Source of the DNA: Planctomycetota bacterium
GTDB lineage: Bacteria > Planctomycetota > SZUA-567 > H5-PLA8
NCBI GenBank assembly: GCA_026692735.1
Contig: JAPLOD010000001.1
Span: 1-33,968 of the forward strand
Direction of reading: 5' to 3'
Length of the DNA: 33,968 nucleotides
Shown: positions 9,301 through 16,694 of the stretch, piece after piece
How positions within the stretch are numbered: the first letter of the stretch is position 1
Layout: each line of letters opens with the position of its first letter
Notes under the pieces: model-generated
The model's input: the letters and a program-made list of their open reading frames with translations, nothing else
The model's database searches: none
What the model was told of the DNA's origin: nothing
Translations under genes and position numbers: made by a program

Positions 9301-10106
9301 ACGTGCGCAAGAAGGACGCCGCGGACGAGTTGAAGAAAGCGGCAAAGATCATGAAGCAGGACGAGCTTGCCGCGACGATGATCACTGCGGCCGTCAACAT
9401 GGGCCAGCAGGAACTCGAGGACGCCAAGGCCAACCAGGAGAAGCTCGACAAGACGCTGACGAAAGTGACAACGACGCTGCAGAACGCCAACAGCGCGCTG
9501 GCCGCGACCAACGAACAGAAGCTGAAGCGCGCGCTCAACGAAACCAAGGAACTCCTCGCCAAGGCGGAGACACTCGCCCCCAAGCCCGAACTGAAACCCG
9601 ACGACAAGCGGACTGGCGAGAAGAAACCGGACGAAAAGAAGCCCGGTGATAAGCAGACCGCCGAGAAGAAGCCCGACGACAAGCAGACCGGCGGGAAGAC
9701 ACCGGACGGAAAGAAGTCCGATGATAAGCAGACGGCTGAGAAGAAGAACGTTGGGAAGAAAGAGTTAACGCCTGAAGAGCAGGCCAAGCTGAAGGCGGAG
9801 TTGTACCGCGACACGGCCAAGCTCGCGCGACGCCTCGACCAAGACAAGCTGCTGGACCCGAAGCTGCAGGCGCAGATCCAGAACGAAGTCAAGGAAGAGA
9901 GGGGTTTCCACGGCATGTTCAACGAAGACCAGAAACCGAGGCTGGCGCGCTACATGAACTCGATAAAGGCCGTCTCTTCGCATCTGGAAGGCAAGCTGGA
10001 AAGCGTGCTGAAAGCCAGACGCCTGTCGGCGGCGCAGCGCGAGCAGACGCCGATTCAGTACCGTGAGATGGTGAACGAGTACTACGAACGGCTGGCGAAA
10101 GAATAG
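6360..10106 (+). CDS. Giant membrane-anchored coiled-coil protein (DUF4175-like position and architecture)
   Basis: 1248 aa; two N-terminal TM segments, a region of probable Ig-like domains, then long K/E/Q-rich coiled coil with internal repeats. Lies between two vWA genes. Confidence 0.8.
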   Translation: MEPYVELQSHLNRVRWAWKRAAALQGLAAVVMEGLGMFLLFALVDYMYSLQQPTRVAFLTIMGAVLAFLFGRHVLRPLLRVIPDDQVALYIEERQQETEGALLSATTFGKGDDKSSSALYNFIVETIVSAAVTKAGSIQLSKLVDVRKLRKYAIAAVIVLLFFGLSAFKFSSFIGARATRLLMPWQVTDEDRRAMGTLLNGEPKILFEVDITPPGGRVLRGSAIGVKAKLSRTPREDVCIKFRTKGTIEFQQLKMEEIEELNSFAIRLPDINDDLEFMIQSGREVSKTNYAVAVYDKLEIKGYELTLTPPAYTKQNTVVETSQAADITALIGTKVKFRALANTPLERGELKFDNGKELVLVGEAGERAAVGEFTIEKDAAYTVKLRSADGQDSEPGIAFMIKALTDEPPTLSVVAPASDMACHPDAEVDFTAKVQEDVGIGSVELVYNFSSGPDAPHRVPFKVEDAGPGEKELSVMLPMAELQPRVNAGDSLFYHMIVKDLKGQDAVSDIYMLKVRPFEIAGAYPSGGTHARAHAPPLDLMIFIAAVWNVHIQKDHIEKTDYDQRCDSLWEKMTDGGKPRSFKKPKISLLPPEKAALVLQGDEYVARGIEILKKHDAGAAVAELRQGLGLYERAGTGLDWKDKMPTREIGEGVVDGKPFDPMKDALGFVKLDIPTPEYAAPQYDMKLPQYRRAIKSEEAKELREETQKLQKKEQQLIDEAKKLAATKEEDKPRQNQDEKKEDPQLAQKPEDKNEQKPGDTKEQKPEERNDRKPDAKGDQKPEGKPLQRNERKGDPENQDQNSAEREERKKTLEKQQEQLANDARKLANKLAAKLQTPDKEAKDVLGHLRKSAKEMEEATKQIKEDNLQKAAARGEQAKEELVKAAEKLEVSQYDSLEKAVEAAEERALQIADEQKKIQQAANRVVEEAEKRAEKTEKKNEPKLTPQELQKMQGLAKLQVENQKNAENLENYVNEVAKWAEDVRKKDAADELKKAAKIMKQDELAATMITAAVNMGQQELEDAKANQEKLDKTLTKVTTTLQNANSALAATNEQKLKRALNETKELLAKAETLAPKPELKPDDKRTGEKKPDEKKPGDKQTAEKKPDDKQTGGKTPDGKKSDDKQTAEKKNVGKKELTPEEQAKLKAELYRDTAKLARRLDQDKLLDPKLQAQIQNEVKEERGFHGMFNEDQKPRLARYMNSIKAVSSHLEGKLESVLKARRLSAAQREQTPIQYREMVNEYYERLAKE
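8595..8714 (+). repeat. 24-bp (8-aa) coding repeat, 5 degenerate units
   Basis: AQKPEDKN EQKPGDTK EQKPEERN DRKPDAKG DQKPEGKP. Confidence 0.75.
9600..9749 (+). repeat. 75-bp (25-aa) tandem duplication inside the coiled-coil gene
   Basis: DDKRTGEKKPDEKKPGDKQTAEKKP followed immediately by DDKQTGGKTPDGKKSDDKQTAEKKN. Confidence 0.8.
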
Positions 10107-10145
10107 GCGCCAACCAAGTGCAGGAGTTGAGTTTCAACGACCCCA

Positions 10146-12416
10146 ATGTTTGAGCGCCTCTTCAAGTATCCACAGGAGCTGTTCCAAGAAGGCGAAGTCG
10201 GCTTTTCGACGCGAATGCCCGCCGAAGTGCGGCTGCTGCTGTGCGTCGTGGCGGCGGCGCTGGTCTTTTGGCTGTACCGCCGTTCGCGCCAGTCGCTTTC
10301 GCCTCTGCGCCGCAAACTCCTGATCGCGCTGCGTTCCGTGACGCTGATCGTGCTGATCATAATGATCCTCGGTCCGACGCTGCGTCTTCCGAACCTGAAG
10401 AACGAAGAGACGTTCGTCGCTGTGATGCTCGACGCGTCCAAAAGCATGACGATTGAGGATTCCACGAAAGGCGGCAGCCGTTTCGGCGCAGCCACAAAGC
10501 TGCTTATGGGCGACAAGACGGGCGACGGACTGGTGACCGGACTGGCGAAGAGCTACGCGGTGCGGGTGTTCGCGTTTGCGGACGGCGCCAAGCGCGCGAA
10601 CGACCCGCGGGCGATCTTGCCGGACGGCGAACGCACCAACCTGTTCCGCGCGATTCGAGACGTGGATCAGGAGCTGCGCGGATTGCCCGTGGCCGCGGTC
10701 GTGCTGCTGACAGACGGCGGCAACAACGGCGCCGGTTCGCCGCTCGAAATGGCATCGCACCTGGCCGCTCAGAAGATCAAGCTGTACACCGTCGGCTACG
10801 GCAGTCCGAATCCTCCTAACGATTACGAGATCGTGCGCGTGGCCGTGCCGCAGAAGGTCCGGCGCAACTCGCAGGTGGAAGCGTTTACGACGGTGCGCTG
10901 CACCGGCTACAAGGATCTGTTCACGGTCTATCTGCGGCAGGGCGAGGCGATCCTGTCAACGATGCCGGTGCGCCCGCAACCCGGCAAAGACATGTACCAG
11001 GTGCGCTTCACGTTCTATCCGGAACAGGTCGGCCAGCAGAAGTACAACCTATACATCAAGCCCGCGCCGGACGAGAAGGTCAAAGACAACAATCTCCGCG
11101 AGTTTGCCGTCGAAGTGAGCGAACACCGGTTGCCGGTGCTGTATGTCGAAGGCAGTCCGCGCACGGAATTCCGTTTCGTCCGGCGAGCGCTGTTCCGCGA
11201 TTCGGATTTCCGGATCGTGTCGATCCTCCGCACCGGCCACGGGCGCTTCTACGTGCAGGGCGCCGACGACATGCCCGAACTGCAGAAGGGCTATCCGACA
11301 ACCAAGGACCTGTTGTTCAAGTTCGAAGCCATCATCTTCGGCGACATCGAAGCCGGCTTCTTCACGCCGGAGCAGCTCCGGATGACGGAGCAGTTCGTCA
11401 ACGAACGCGGCGGCGGCTTCGTGATGCTCGGCGGCGTCAATTCGTTCAACCTGGGCGGCTACGTCGGAACGCCGATCGAAGGCTTGCTGCCCGTCACCAT
11501 GGAAAGCGGCAAGAGCGCCTATTCGTTCGAACGTTTCAAGATGCAGGTGCCCGAGGCCACACTGCGGCACCCCATCCTGCATCAGGACGATGACCCCGAG
11601 CAGAACCAGAAAGTCTGGGAGCACGTGCCCGAACTGCAGGGCTACAACCTGATGAAGGGCGTCAAGTCGGGGGCGAGAGTTCTGGGCGTCCATCCCAAGA
11701 CGGGGCAGCCAATTTTAGCCGTGCAGCCCTACGGCCGCGGCCGCGCAGCGGCGTTCTGCACCGGCAGTTCGTGGGCATGGCGCATGGCGGTTCCGATCGA
11801 GAATGAGATTCAGGAGAAGTTCTGGCGGCAGTTCGTGCGCTGGCTGGCGGTCGGTTCAAAGGAAAGCGTCTCGGTTACGCTGGACCGCGACGTGTACGCC
11901 AAGGGCGAGCCGGTCATTCTGCGCGCAACGGTGCTCGGCGCGGCGCTGGAGGCCGTCAACGACGCGGCGGTCAAAGCGAAGATCCAGGACCCGTTCGGCA
12001 ACGTCGAAGAACTCGATATGCCGTGGATCCTGATGCAAGACGGCGTCTACCAGTGCCGCTATGAGACGCGCGAGCATGGCGATCACAAGGTCTCGGTGCA
12101 TGTCGGAATCCCGAAGCTGAAGGCGATTGACATCGACACGGCGTTCAGCGTCACGCAGCCGTTCCTGGAGTTCAACAACGCCGGTCTGAATGAAACTTTG
12201 CTGCGGCAGATGGCGGAGAACACCGACGGCAAGTACTTCAGCGAAAGCGACACGAGCGGCCTGACAGGCGAGATCAGAAAACTGCTGGCCCAGCAGGAAC
12301 GGACAGGCTCATACGTCGAAGAGAAGGATCTATGGGATGCACCGATCTTCTTCATCGTCCTGGTGTTGTGCCTGGGGCTCGAATGGAGTGTCAGGCGGCG
12401 GGCGGGACTGGCGTAG
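10146..12416 (+). CDS. vWA / glutamine-amidotransferase-like membrane protein
   Basis: vWA segment FVAVMLDASKSMTIED and PVAAVVLLTDGGNNGAGSP; GATase-like LPVLYVEGSPRTEFRFVRRAL ... VNERGGGFVMLGGVNSF; N- and C-terminal TM helices. Confidence 0.85.
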   Translation: MFERLFKYPQELFQEGEVGFSTRMPAEVRLLLCVVAAALVFWLYRRSRQSLSPLRRKLLIALRSVTLIVLIIMILGPTLRLPNLKNEETFVAVMLDASKSMTIEDSTKGGSRFGAATKLLMGDKTGDGLVTGLAKSYAVRVFAFADGAKRANDPRAILPDGERTNLFRAIRDVDQELRGLPVAAVVLLTDGGNNGAGSPLEMASHLAAQKIKLYTVGYGSPNPPNDYEIVRVAVPQKVRRNSQVEAFTTVRCTGYKDLFTVYLRQGEAILSTMPVRPQPGKDMYQVRFTFYPEQVGQQKYNLYIKPAPDEKVKDNNLREFAVEVSEHRLPVLYVEGSPRTEFRFVRRALFRDSDFRIVSILRTGHGRFYVQGADDMPELQKGYPTTKDLLFKFEAIIFGDIEAGFFTPEQLRMTEQFVNERGGGFVMLGGVNSFNLGGYVGTPIEGLLPVTMESGKSAYSFERFKMQVPEATLRHPILHQDDDPEQNQKVWEHVPELQGYNLMKGVKSGARVLGVHPKTGQPILAVQPYGRGRAAAFCTGSSWAWRMAVPIENEIQEKFWRQFVRWLAVGSKESVSVTLDRDVYAKGEPVILRATVLGAALEAVNDAAVKAKIQDPFGNVEELDMPWILMQDGVYQCRYETREHGDHKVSVHVGIPKLKAIDIDTAFSVTQPFLEFNNAGLNETLLRQMAENTDGKYFSESDTSGLTGEIRKLLAQQERTGSYVEEKDLWDAPIFFIVLVLCLGLEWSVRRRAGLA

Positions 12417-12461
12417 CACGGGCTTCCAGCCCGTGAACATGGGCACGATGCCCATGCTACG
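12412..12461. repeat. Double-hairpin intergenic element
   Basis: Outer CGTAG / CTACG; hairpin 1 CACGGGCT-TCC-AGCCCGTG (12417-12435); hairpin 2 CATGGGCA-CGA-TGCCCATG (12438-12456). Confidence 0.85.
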
Positions 12462-12471
12462 TAAGGATCTC

Positions 12472-13545
12472 ATGGAGACGACCATGCGCGATGTTCGGAA
12501 CTATTGGCTGTGTGCGCTGGCGCTGTTGTGCGGCGCGGTCGCGACAGGGGGCGAGCCGCAGCAATTCCAGGCGTATGCTCTGATTGTTGCCGGCGAAGGC
12601 AGTGAGCCGAACTTTACCGAAACTTACCGCGATTGGACTGTGCGTCTCCAGAAAACACTGACGGCTGACTGCGGAATTCCAGCCGGCAACGTTCGCGTTC
12701 TGATGGAGAAGAAAGAGCTGGCGCCGGAGATCGCCACCGACACCAGCACCAGAGAGAACGTGCTCAAAACGTTCAAGGACCTGAAATCGAAAGTCAAGCG
12801 TGGCGACCAGTTCCTGCTCGTATACATCGGACACGGCACCGCGCAGAACAAAATCGGCAAGCTCTGCCTGCCGGGCCCCGATATCACCAGCGATGAGACG
12901 GCGGAGTTGCTCACCCAACTGCCCAACCGCGAAGTCGTGTTCATCAACAGCGCCTGCTGTTCGGACAGCTTCGTCGACAAATGCAGCCTCCCCGGCCGGG
13001 CTATTATCACCGCGACCAACAACAGCGGCGAAGGCAACGAAACGTACTTGATGGAGTTTCTGCTGAGAGCGTATGGGAACCGCGCGGCCGATAAGGACAA
13101 GAATGGCGCCGTCGATCTGCTGGAAGCGTTCAACTACGCCGCGACTGAATGCCCGAAATGGTACCTGCGTCAGTACCTTGAGGATAAAGTCGGCTGGCGC
13201 ATCGAAGGGAAGCAGTCGCGCCAACTGTGGCAGAAGTTCTACGGCAAGGTGAAGGATAAGACGATGGCCGAGGCGCTGGACGCGAATGCTGACGATGCCG
13301 AGCCGCAATTGGGGGAGTGGGGTCCGCACTGGGAAAGCCGCCGCATGCCGGCCGAGCACGCGCAGCTCGACGACAACGGCGACCACCAGGGCACGGCCGT
13401 CTTCGCGGGCAATCAGTTCACTCCACTGGCGGGCAGCGAAGAAGGCGTGGACGGGTGGCACGCCAAGAAAATCATTTTGGGCAAGCCGCAGGGGAACACG
13501 GAGCCGCCGCCGGTCCCGCTCGAGAAAATTGAGAAGAACCAGTAG
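12472..13545 (+). CDS. Clan-CD (legumain C13 / caspase-like) cysteine protease, probably secreted
   Basis: Signal peptide METTMRDVRNYWLCALALLCGAVATGG; core YALIVAGEG; putative His in LLVYIGHGTAQNK (12832-12834); putative Cys in EVVFINSACCSDSF (12955-12960); DKDKNGAVDLLEAFNYA. Confidence 0.8.
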   Translation: METTMRDVRNYWLCALALLCGAVATGGEPQQFQAYALIVAGEGSEPNFTETYRDWTVRLQKTLTADCGIPAGNVRVLMEKKELAPEIATDTSTRENVLKTFKDLKSKVKRGDQFLLVYIGHGTAQNKIGKLCLPGPDITSDETAELLTQLPNREVVFINSACCSDSFVDKCSLPGRAIITATNNSGEGNETYLMEFLLRAYGNRAADKDKNGAVDLLEAFNYAATECPKWYLRQYLEDKVGWRIEGKQSRQLWQKFYGKVKDKTMAEALDANADDAEPQLGEWGPHWESRRMPAEHAQLDDNGDHQGTAVFAGNQFTPLAGSEEGVDGWHAKKIILGKPQGNTEPPPVPLEKIEKNQ

Positions 13546-13553
13546 ACAACCGT

Positions 13554-15578
13554 ATGCTGCTTAGGCTGCTGAGCGTGACGCGTTCCCTGATCGTTCTGCT
13601 CGTCGTGGCGGGCTTGTGCGGCGTCGTCAGCACAGCGACCGTTCTTGCGGCCGCGCCCACCATCAGTTCCGAAGGCCGCTTCGTCTGGGACCCGGAACTG
13701 CATGTCCTTCGGGCCGAGCGGATTTTCCCCAATCCACACGAACCGCGGCGCGTCTGGGTTGCCACGGCTCGGGGAATCATGGAAACCAGGGACGAAGGCG
13801 GCACCTGGGACCTGCTCCCACACACCGGCCCCGATCAGCTCGGACGCGTATCCGACGTCCTTTTCGCGCCGCTGAAGCCTCAACTGGCGTTTCTGGCATC
13901 GCGGGAACGCGGGATTTTCCGGTCAATGGACGGCGGCAAAACCTGGCAGAACGTCGGGACGCCGGCCAGCGGCGTCACATCGCTTCAGGTGTTGCGCCTG
14001 GCGTGCGATGCGAACGACCGCAGATCGCGGATTTTCTATGCGACTCACGGCGACGGCGCCACGGGGATCTCCAAGACCGTTGATGGCGGTAACACCTGGT
14101 TCAGCATCGGGGAGCACTTCTTTGCGCACGAGATTCTGCTGGAAGGCAAAGAGGTTCTCGTCAGCGCTCACCCCCGTGAGGAAGACGACATCTGGGGCAT
14201 CTATCATAGCCTGGACAGCGGCGAAACGTGGGCCGAGATCGTGCGCGACGTCCGCCCGACGGCCGCGGGGCTTAACCGCATCAAGTACGGCGGCGTTTGG
14301 TTTGGAATACTGAAAGGCAGGCTGCTCCACCGGCCGCACGTCGTTAAATTTGAAATCTTCCCGGAGTGGCAGCAAGCCGGCCCGCCCAAGAATGCGCAAT
14401 GGACTTCCATCTTCGGCGCATTTGGCCGAGACACCGACGACGACGTGCTCTATGCCTACGACCCGCGGCAGTATGGCCTGATCGCCTCGCGCGACGACTT
14501 CAAGACGTGGTGGCCGGAGAACACCGGATTGTTTGTCGAGCCGCTGGTGAAGGAAGGCGCGAACGTCTGTGCGTCGGCGGACGGGAAAGTCCTGTACGCG
14601 TCAATCAACGGCCAGTTGTATGTGGGACGGCTGGTACCGGCTGATGGGCCGGTGATCGCTTCGTTCGCCATAACGCCGAACGTGGTGAAGTGGGCCAAGG
14701 ACGGCCAGATCCAGCTCACGGCGAAGGTGCTGCCGTTCGACAAAGACCCGAAGTCGAAGATCAAGCTGGTGCAAGTCAATCTCTCGGCACTGCGCGGGCC
14801 GGGCAATTTTACATTGTGCGACGACGGCAAGCACAACGACGGAGCGGCCGATGACGGCGTGTTTTCGGGAACGTTCGCCATGGGCCAGGATTTCCCGGCG
14901 CAGGGCCAGGACCGCCGGCTCAGCATTCCCGGCGAGATCATGGTCCAGGTATGCGCGCGCGACGATAAGAACCGGCTGGCAGCCGACGTCGCGCCGCTGC
15001 ATGTTTTGCCGAAACCTGAGAGCTTCGTGTACTGGGATGGCGAGACGGTGCGCTGGGGCGGCAAACTCGCGGAGGGCTGTCGCTCCGCGTACAGTCAAAA
15101 GTACGACGACAGAAACGGGATCGTGGACGATGTCGAATCCGAAGCGCGCACGGGCAAGCGCTGCCTGCATGTGTACTCGGCCCGCGGCCCCTGGGTCAGC
15201 GGCTGGGGGTCCAGCATGATCCCGGGCAGGAATTTTACCGACATGGATTACGTGAGCTTCTGGATCAAAGGCCAGGTGGCATCCAAGCGCGACGTGAGAG
15301 TGATGCTCTCCGATTCGCCGGGCGGCGAGCGCGAAGCGCATGTGTCGAAAGGCGTCTGGCTGATCAAAGAAGGCTACCTGCAGGAGCTGCGCACGGATTA
15401 CCAGCAGGTCCGCATCCCCATCGCAAAGTTCCTGAAGAAGACGGAGTTCCTCCTCGACGTCTGCGGCGGCATCGCCTTCGGCGGGGATGATCCGCGGGGA
15501 CACAACTTCTACGTGGACGACATCTGCATCGAAGTCGAAGGCTCGTTGAACCCCGCTCCTCTCCCGCCCCGGAAATAG
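13554..15578 (+). CDS. Secreted BNR/Asp-box beta-propeller protein with C-terminal CBM-like jelly roll
   Basis: Repeated SxDxGxTW-type motifs (TRDEGGTWDLL, SMDGGKTWQNVG, TVDGGNTWFSIG, SLDSGETWAEI); a CDDGKHNDGAADDGVFSGTF segment; C-terminal YVSFWIKGQ...FYVDDICIEVEG. Confidence 0.8.
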   Translation: MLLRLLSVTRSLIVLLVVAGLCGVVSTATVLAAAPTISSEGRFVWDPELHVLRAERIFPNPHEPRRVWVATARGIMETRDEGGTWDLLPHTGPDQLGRVSDVLFAPLKPQLAFLASRERGIFRSMDGGKTWQNVGTPASGVTSLQVLRLACDANDRRSRIFYATHGDGATGISKTVDGGNTWFSIGEHFFAHEILLEGKEVLVSAHPREEDDIWGIYHSLDSGETWAEIVRDVRPTAAGLNRIKYGGVWFGILKGRLLHRPHVVKFEIFPEWQQAGPPKNAQWTSIFGAFGRDTDDDVLYAYDPRQYGLIASRDDFKTWWPENTGLFVEPLVKEGANVCASADGKVLYASINGQLYVGRLVPADGPVIASFAITPNVVKWAKDGQIQLTAKVLPFDKDPKSKIKLVQVNLSALRGPGNFTLCDDGKHNDGAADDGVFSGTFAMGQDFPAQGQDRRLSIPGEIMVQVCARDDKNRLAADVAPLHVLPKPESFVYWDGETVRWGGKLAEGCRSAYSQKYDDRNGIVDDVESEARTGKRCLHVYSARGPWVSGWGSSMIPGRNFTDMDYVSFWIKGQVASKRDVRVMLSDSPGGEREAHVSKGVWLIKEGYLQELRTDYQQVRIPIAKFLKKTEFLLDVCGGIAFGGDDPRGHNFYVDDICIEVEGSLNPAPLPPRK

Positions 15579-15908
15579 ATATTGTGTTCCTCCGCGGCAT
15601 TGCAGACGATTTCAGATTCCTGTCCCCCCGAATAATTCCGTCTCCCTTGCGCCACAACAACTTGCGCGTTTCTTGATTCGCGGCTTTTGAGCGCCATGTT
15701 TCGACGATGAATGCCCTCGGCGACACCGAGCGCGTGCGCCGTGATGGACGCGGTCATCGCGGTGCTTCAGCGCGCCAGGGACGAGGCGTAAGGCTCAGTA
15801 GGCTGCCGGCCAGCCAGCACTCCGTACCGTCAGGCCACGGTCGGGCTGTACTGGGCCTGGGAAGAGGAAGGCCGGCGATGGCCGGCGCAACGCGCGTCGG
15901 TGAAGAAC

Positions 15909-15936
15909 GACCGGCAGTTTCAGACCGGCAGACTTC
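15909..15936. repeat. 14-bp direct repeat (2 units)
   Basis: GACCGGCAGTTTCA GACCGGCAGACTTC. Confidence 0.5.
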
Positions 15937-16250
15937 GCCCCCGTCCTGGCTGGCGCGCCTTCCCAGGGCTCAAGCCCCCTCGAAAAGCCGCCCCTGACCA
16001 CGACAAAGAAGGGTACTTGCCAGCCTGGGAGCGACGATCTCGCTGGTGGGGATATTGTTAGGCGTCCGGAGGAAGATCGCCGCGAATAACGGCTGAAACC
16101 GCCAGATTCGGCGCGCTCGACCATGGCTGATCCATAGGTAAAGGCTGACGGCCAGCGGTCTTCCCCGCCAATCACGTTTGCCTCCCATAACTTGGGGCTG
16201 CTATACTGCGCCCGCAACGGAAATCGAGCACGTCATAGGGGCGGGAGTGC

Positions 16251-16694
16251 ATGGCGACCGAGCCAGTTCCCAAAAAAGGTTCCGACGCGCCCACATTGGT
16301 GCCAGGGCCTGCGCAGGCCGGCGACGGCAAGGCCGGGGCTGAAGAGACCATCGGACTTCCGGGCAATGAGCAGCGGCCGAAGGTTCCAGCCATCGCCATT
16401 CCGCCGGTCCGCGAGCGCACGCAGACGGTCGGGCCGTACACGCTGCTGCGGCTGCTGGGGCGCGGCGGGATGGGCGCCGTCCTGAAGGCCGTGGACCGCG
16501 ACATCCGGCGTCCCGTGGCCATGAAGATCATGCTGGGGGAGGCCGACGAGCGCAAGCGCGCACGGTTTGTCCGCGCCGCGAGCTTTATGGAGAGTGGATT
16601 GCCATGCGATACACGCGGTCATTGTTCCTTGGTGTTGTGTTCTGCGGAGCGGCCTTGGCCGCCTCGACGGAGTTCACCTACCAGGGCCAGTTGA
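16251..16694 (+). pseudogene. Truncated Ser/Thr protein kinase (N-lobe start only)
   Basis: YTLLRLLGRGGMGAVLKAVDRDIRRPVAMKIMLGEADERKRARFVRAA contains the glycine loop and VAMK lysine; sequence after about 16580 no longer resembles a kinase, and no HRD/DFG follows. Confidence 0.75.

Noticed and set aside
12457-13461. 334-aa minus-strand ORF
   Set aside because: Antisense to the clan-CD protease gene, which has signal peptide and catalytic motifs.
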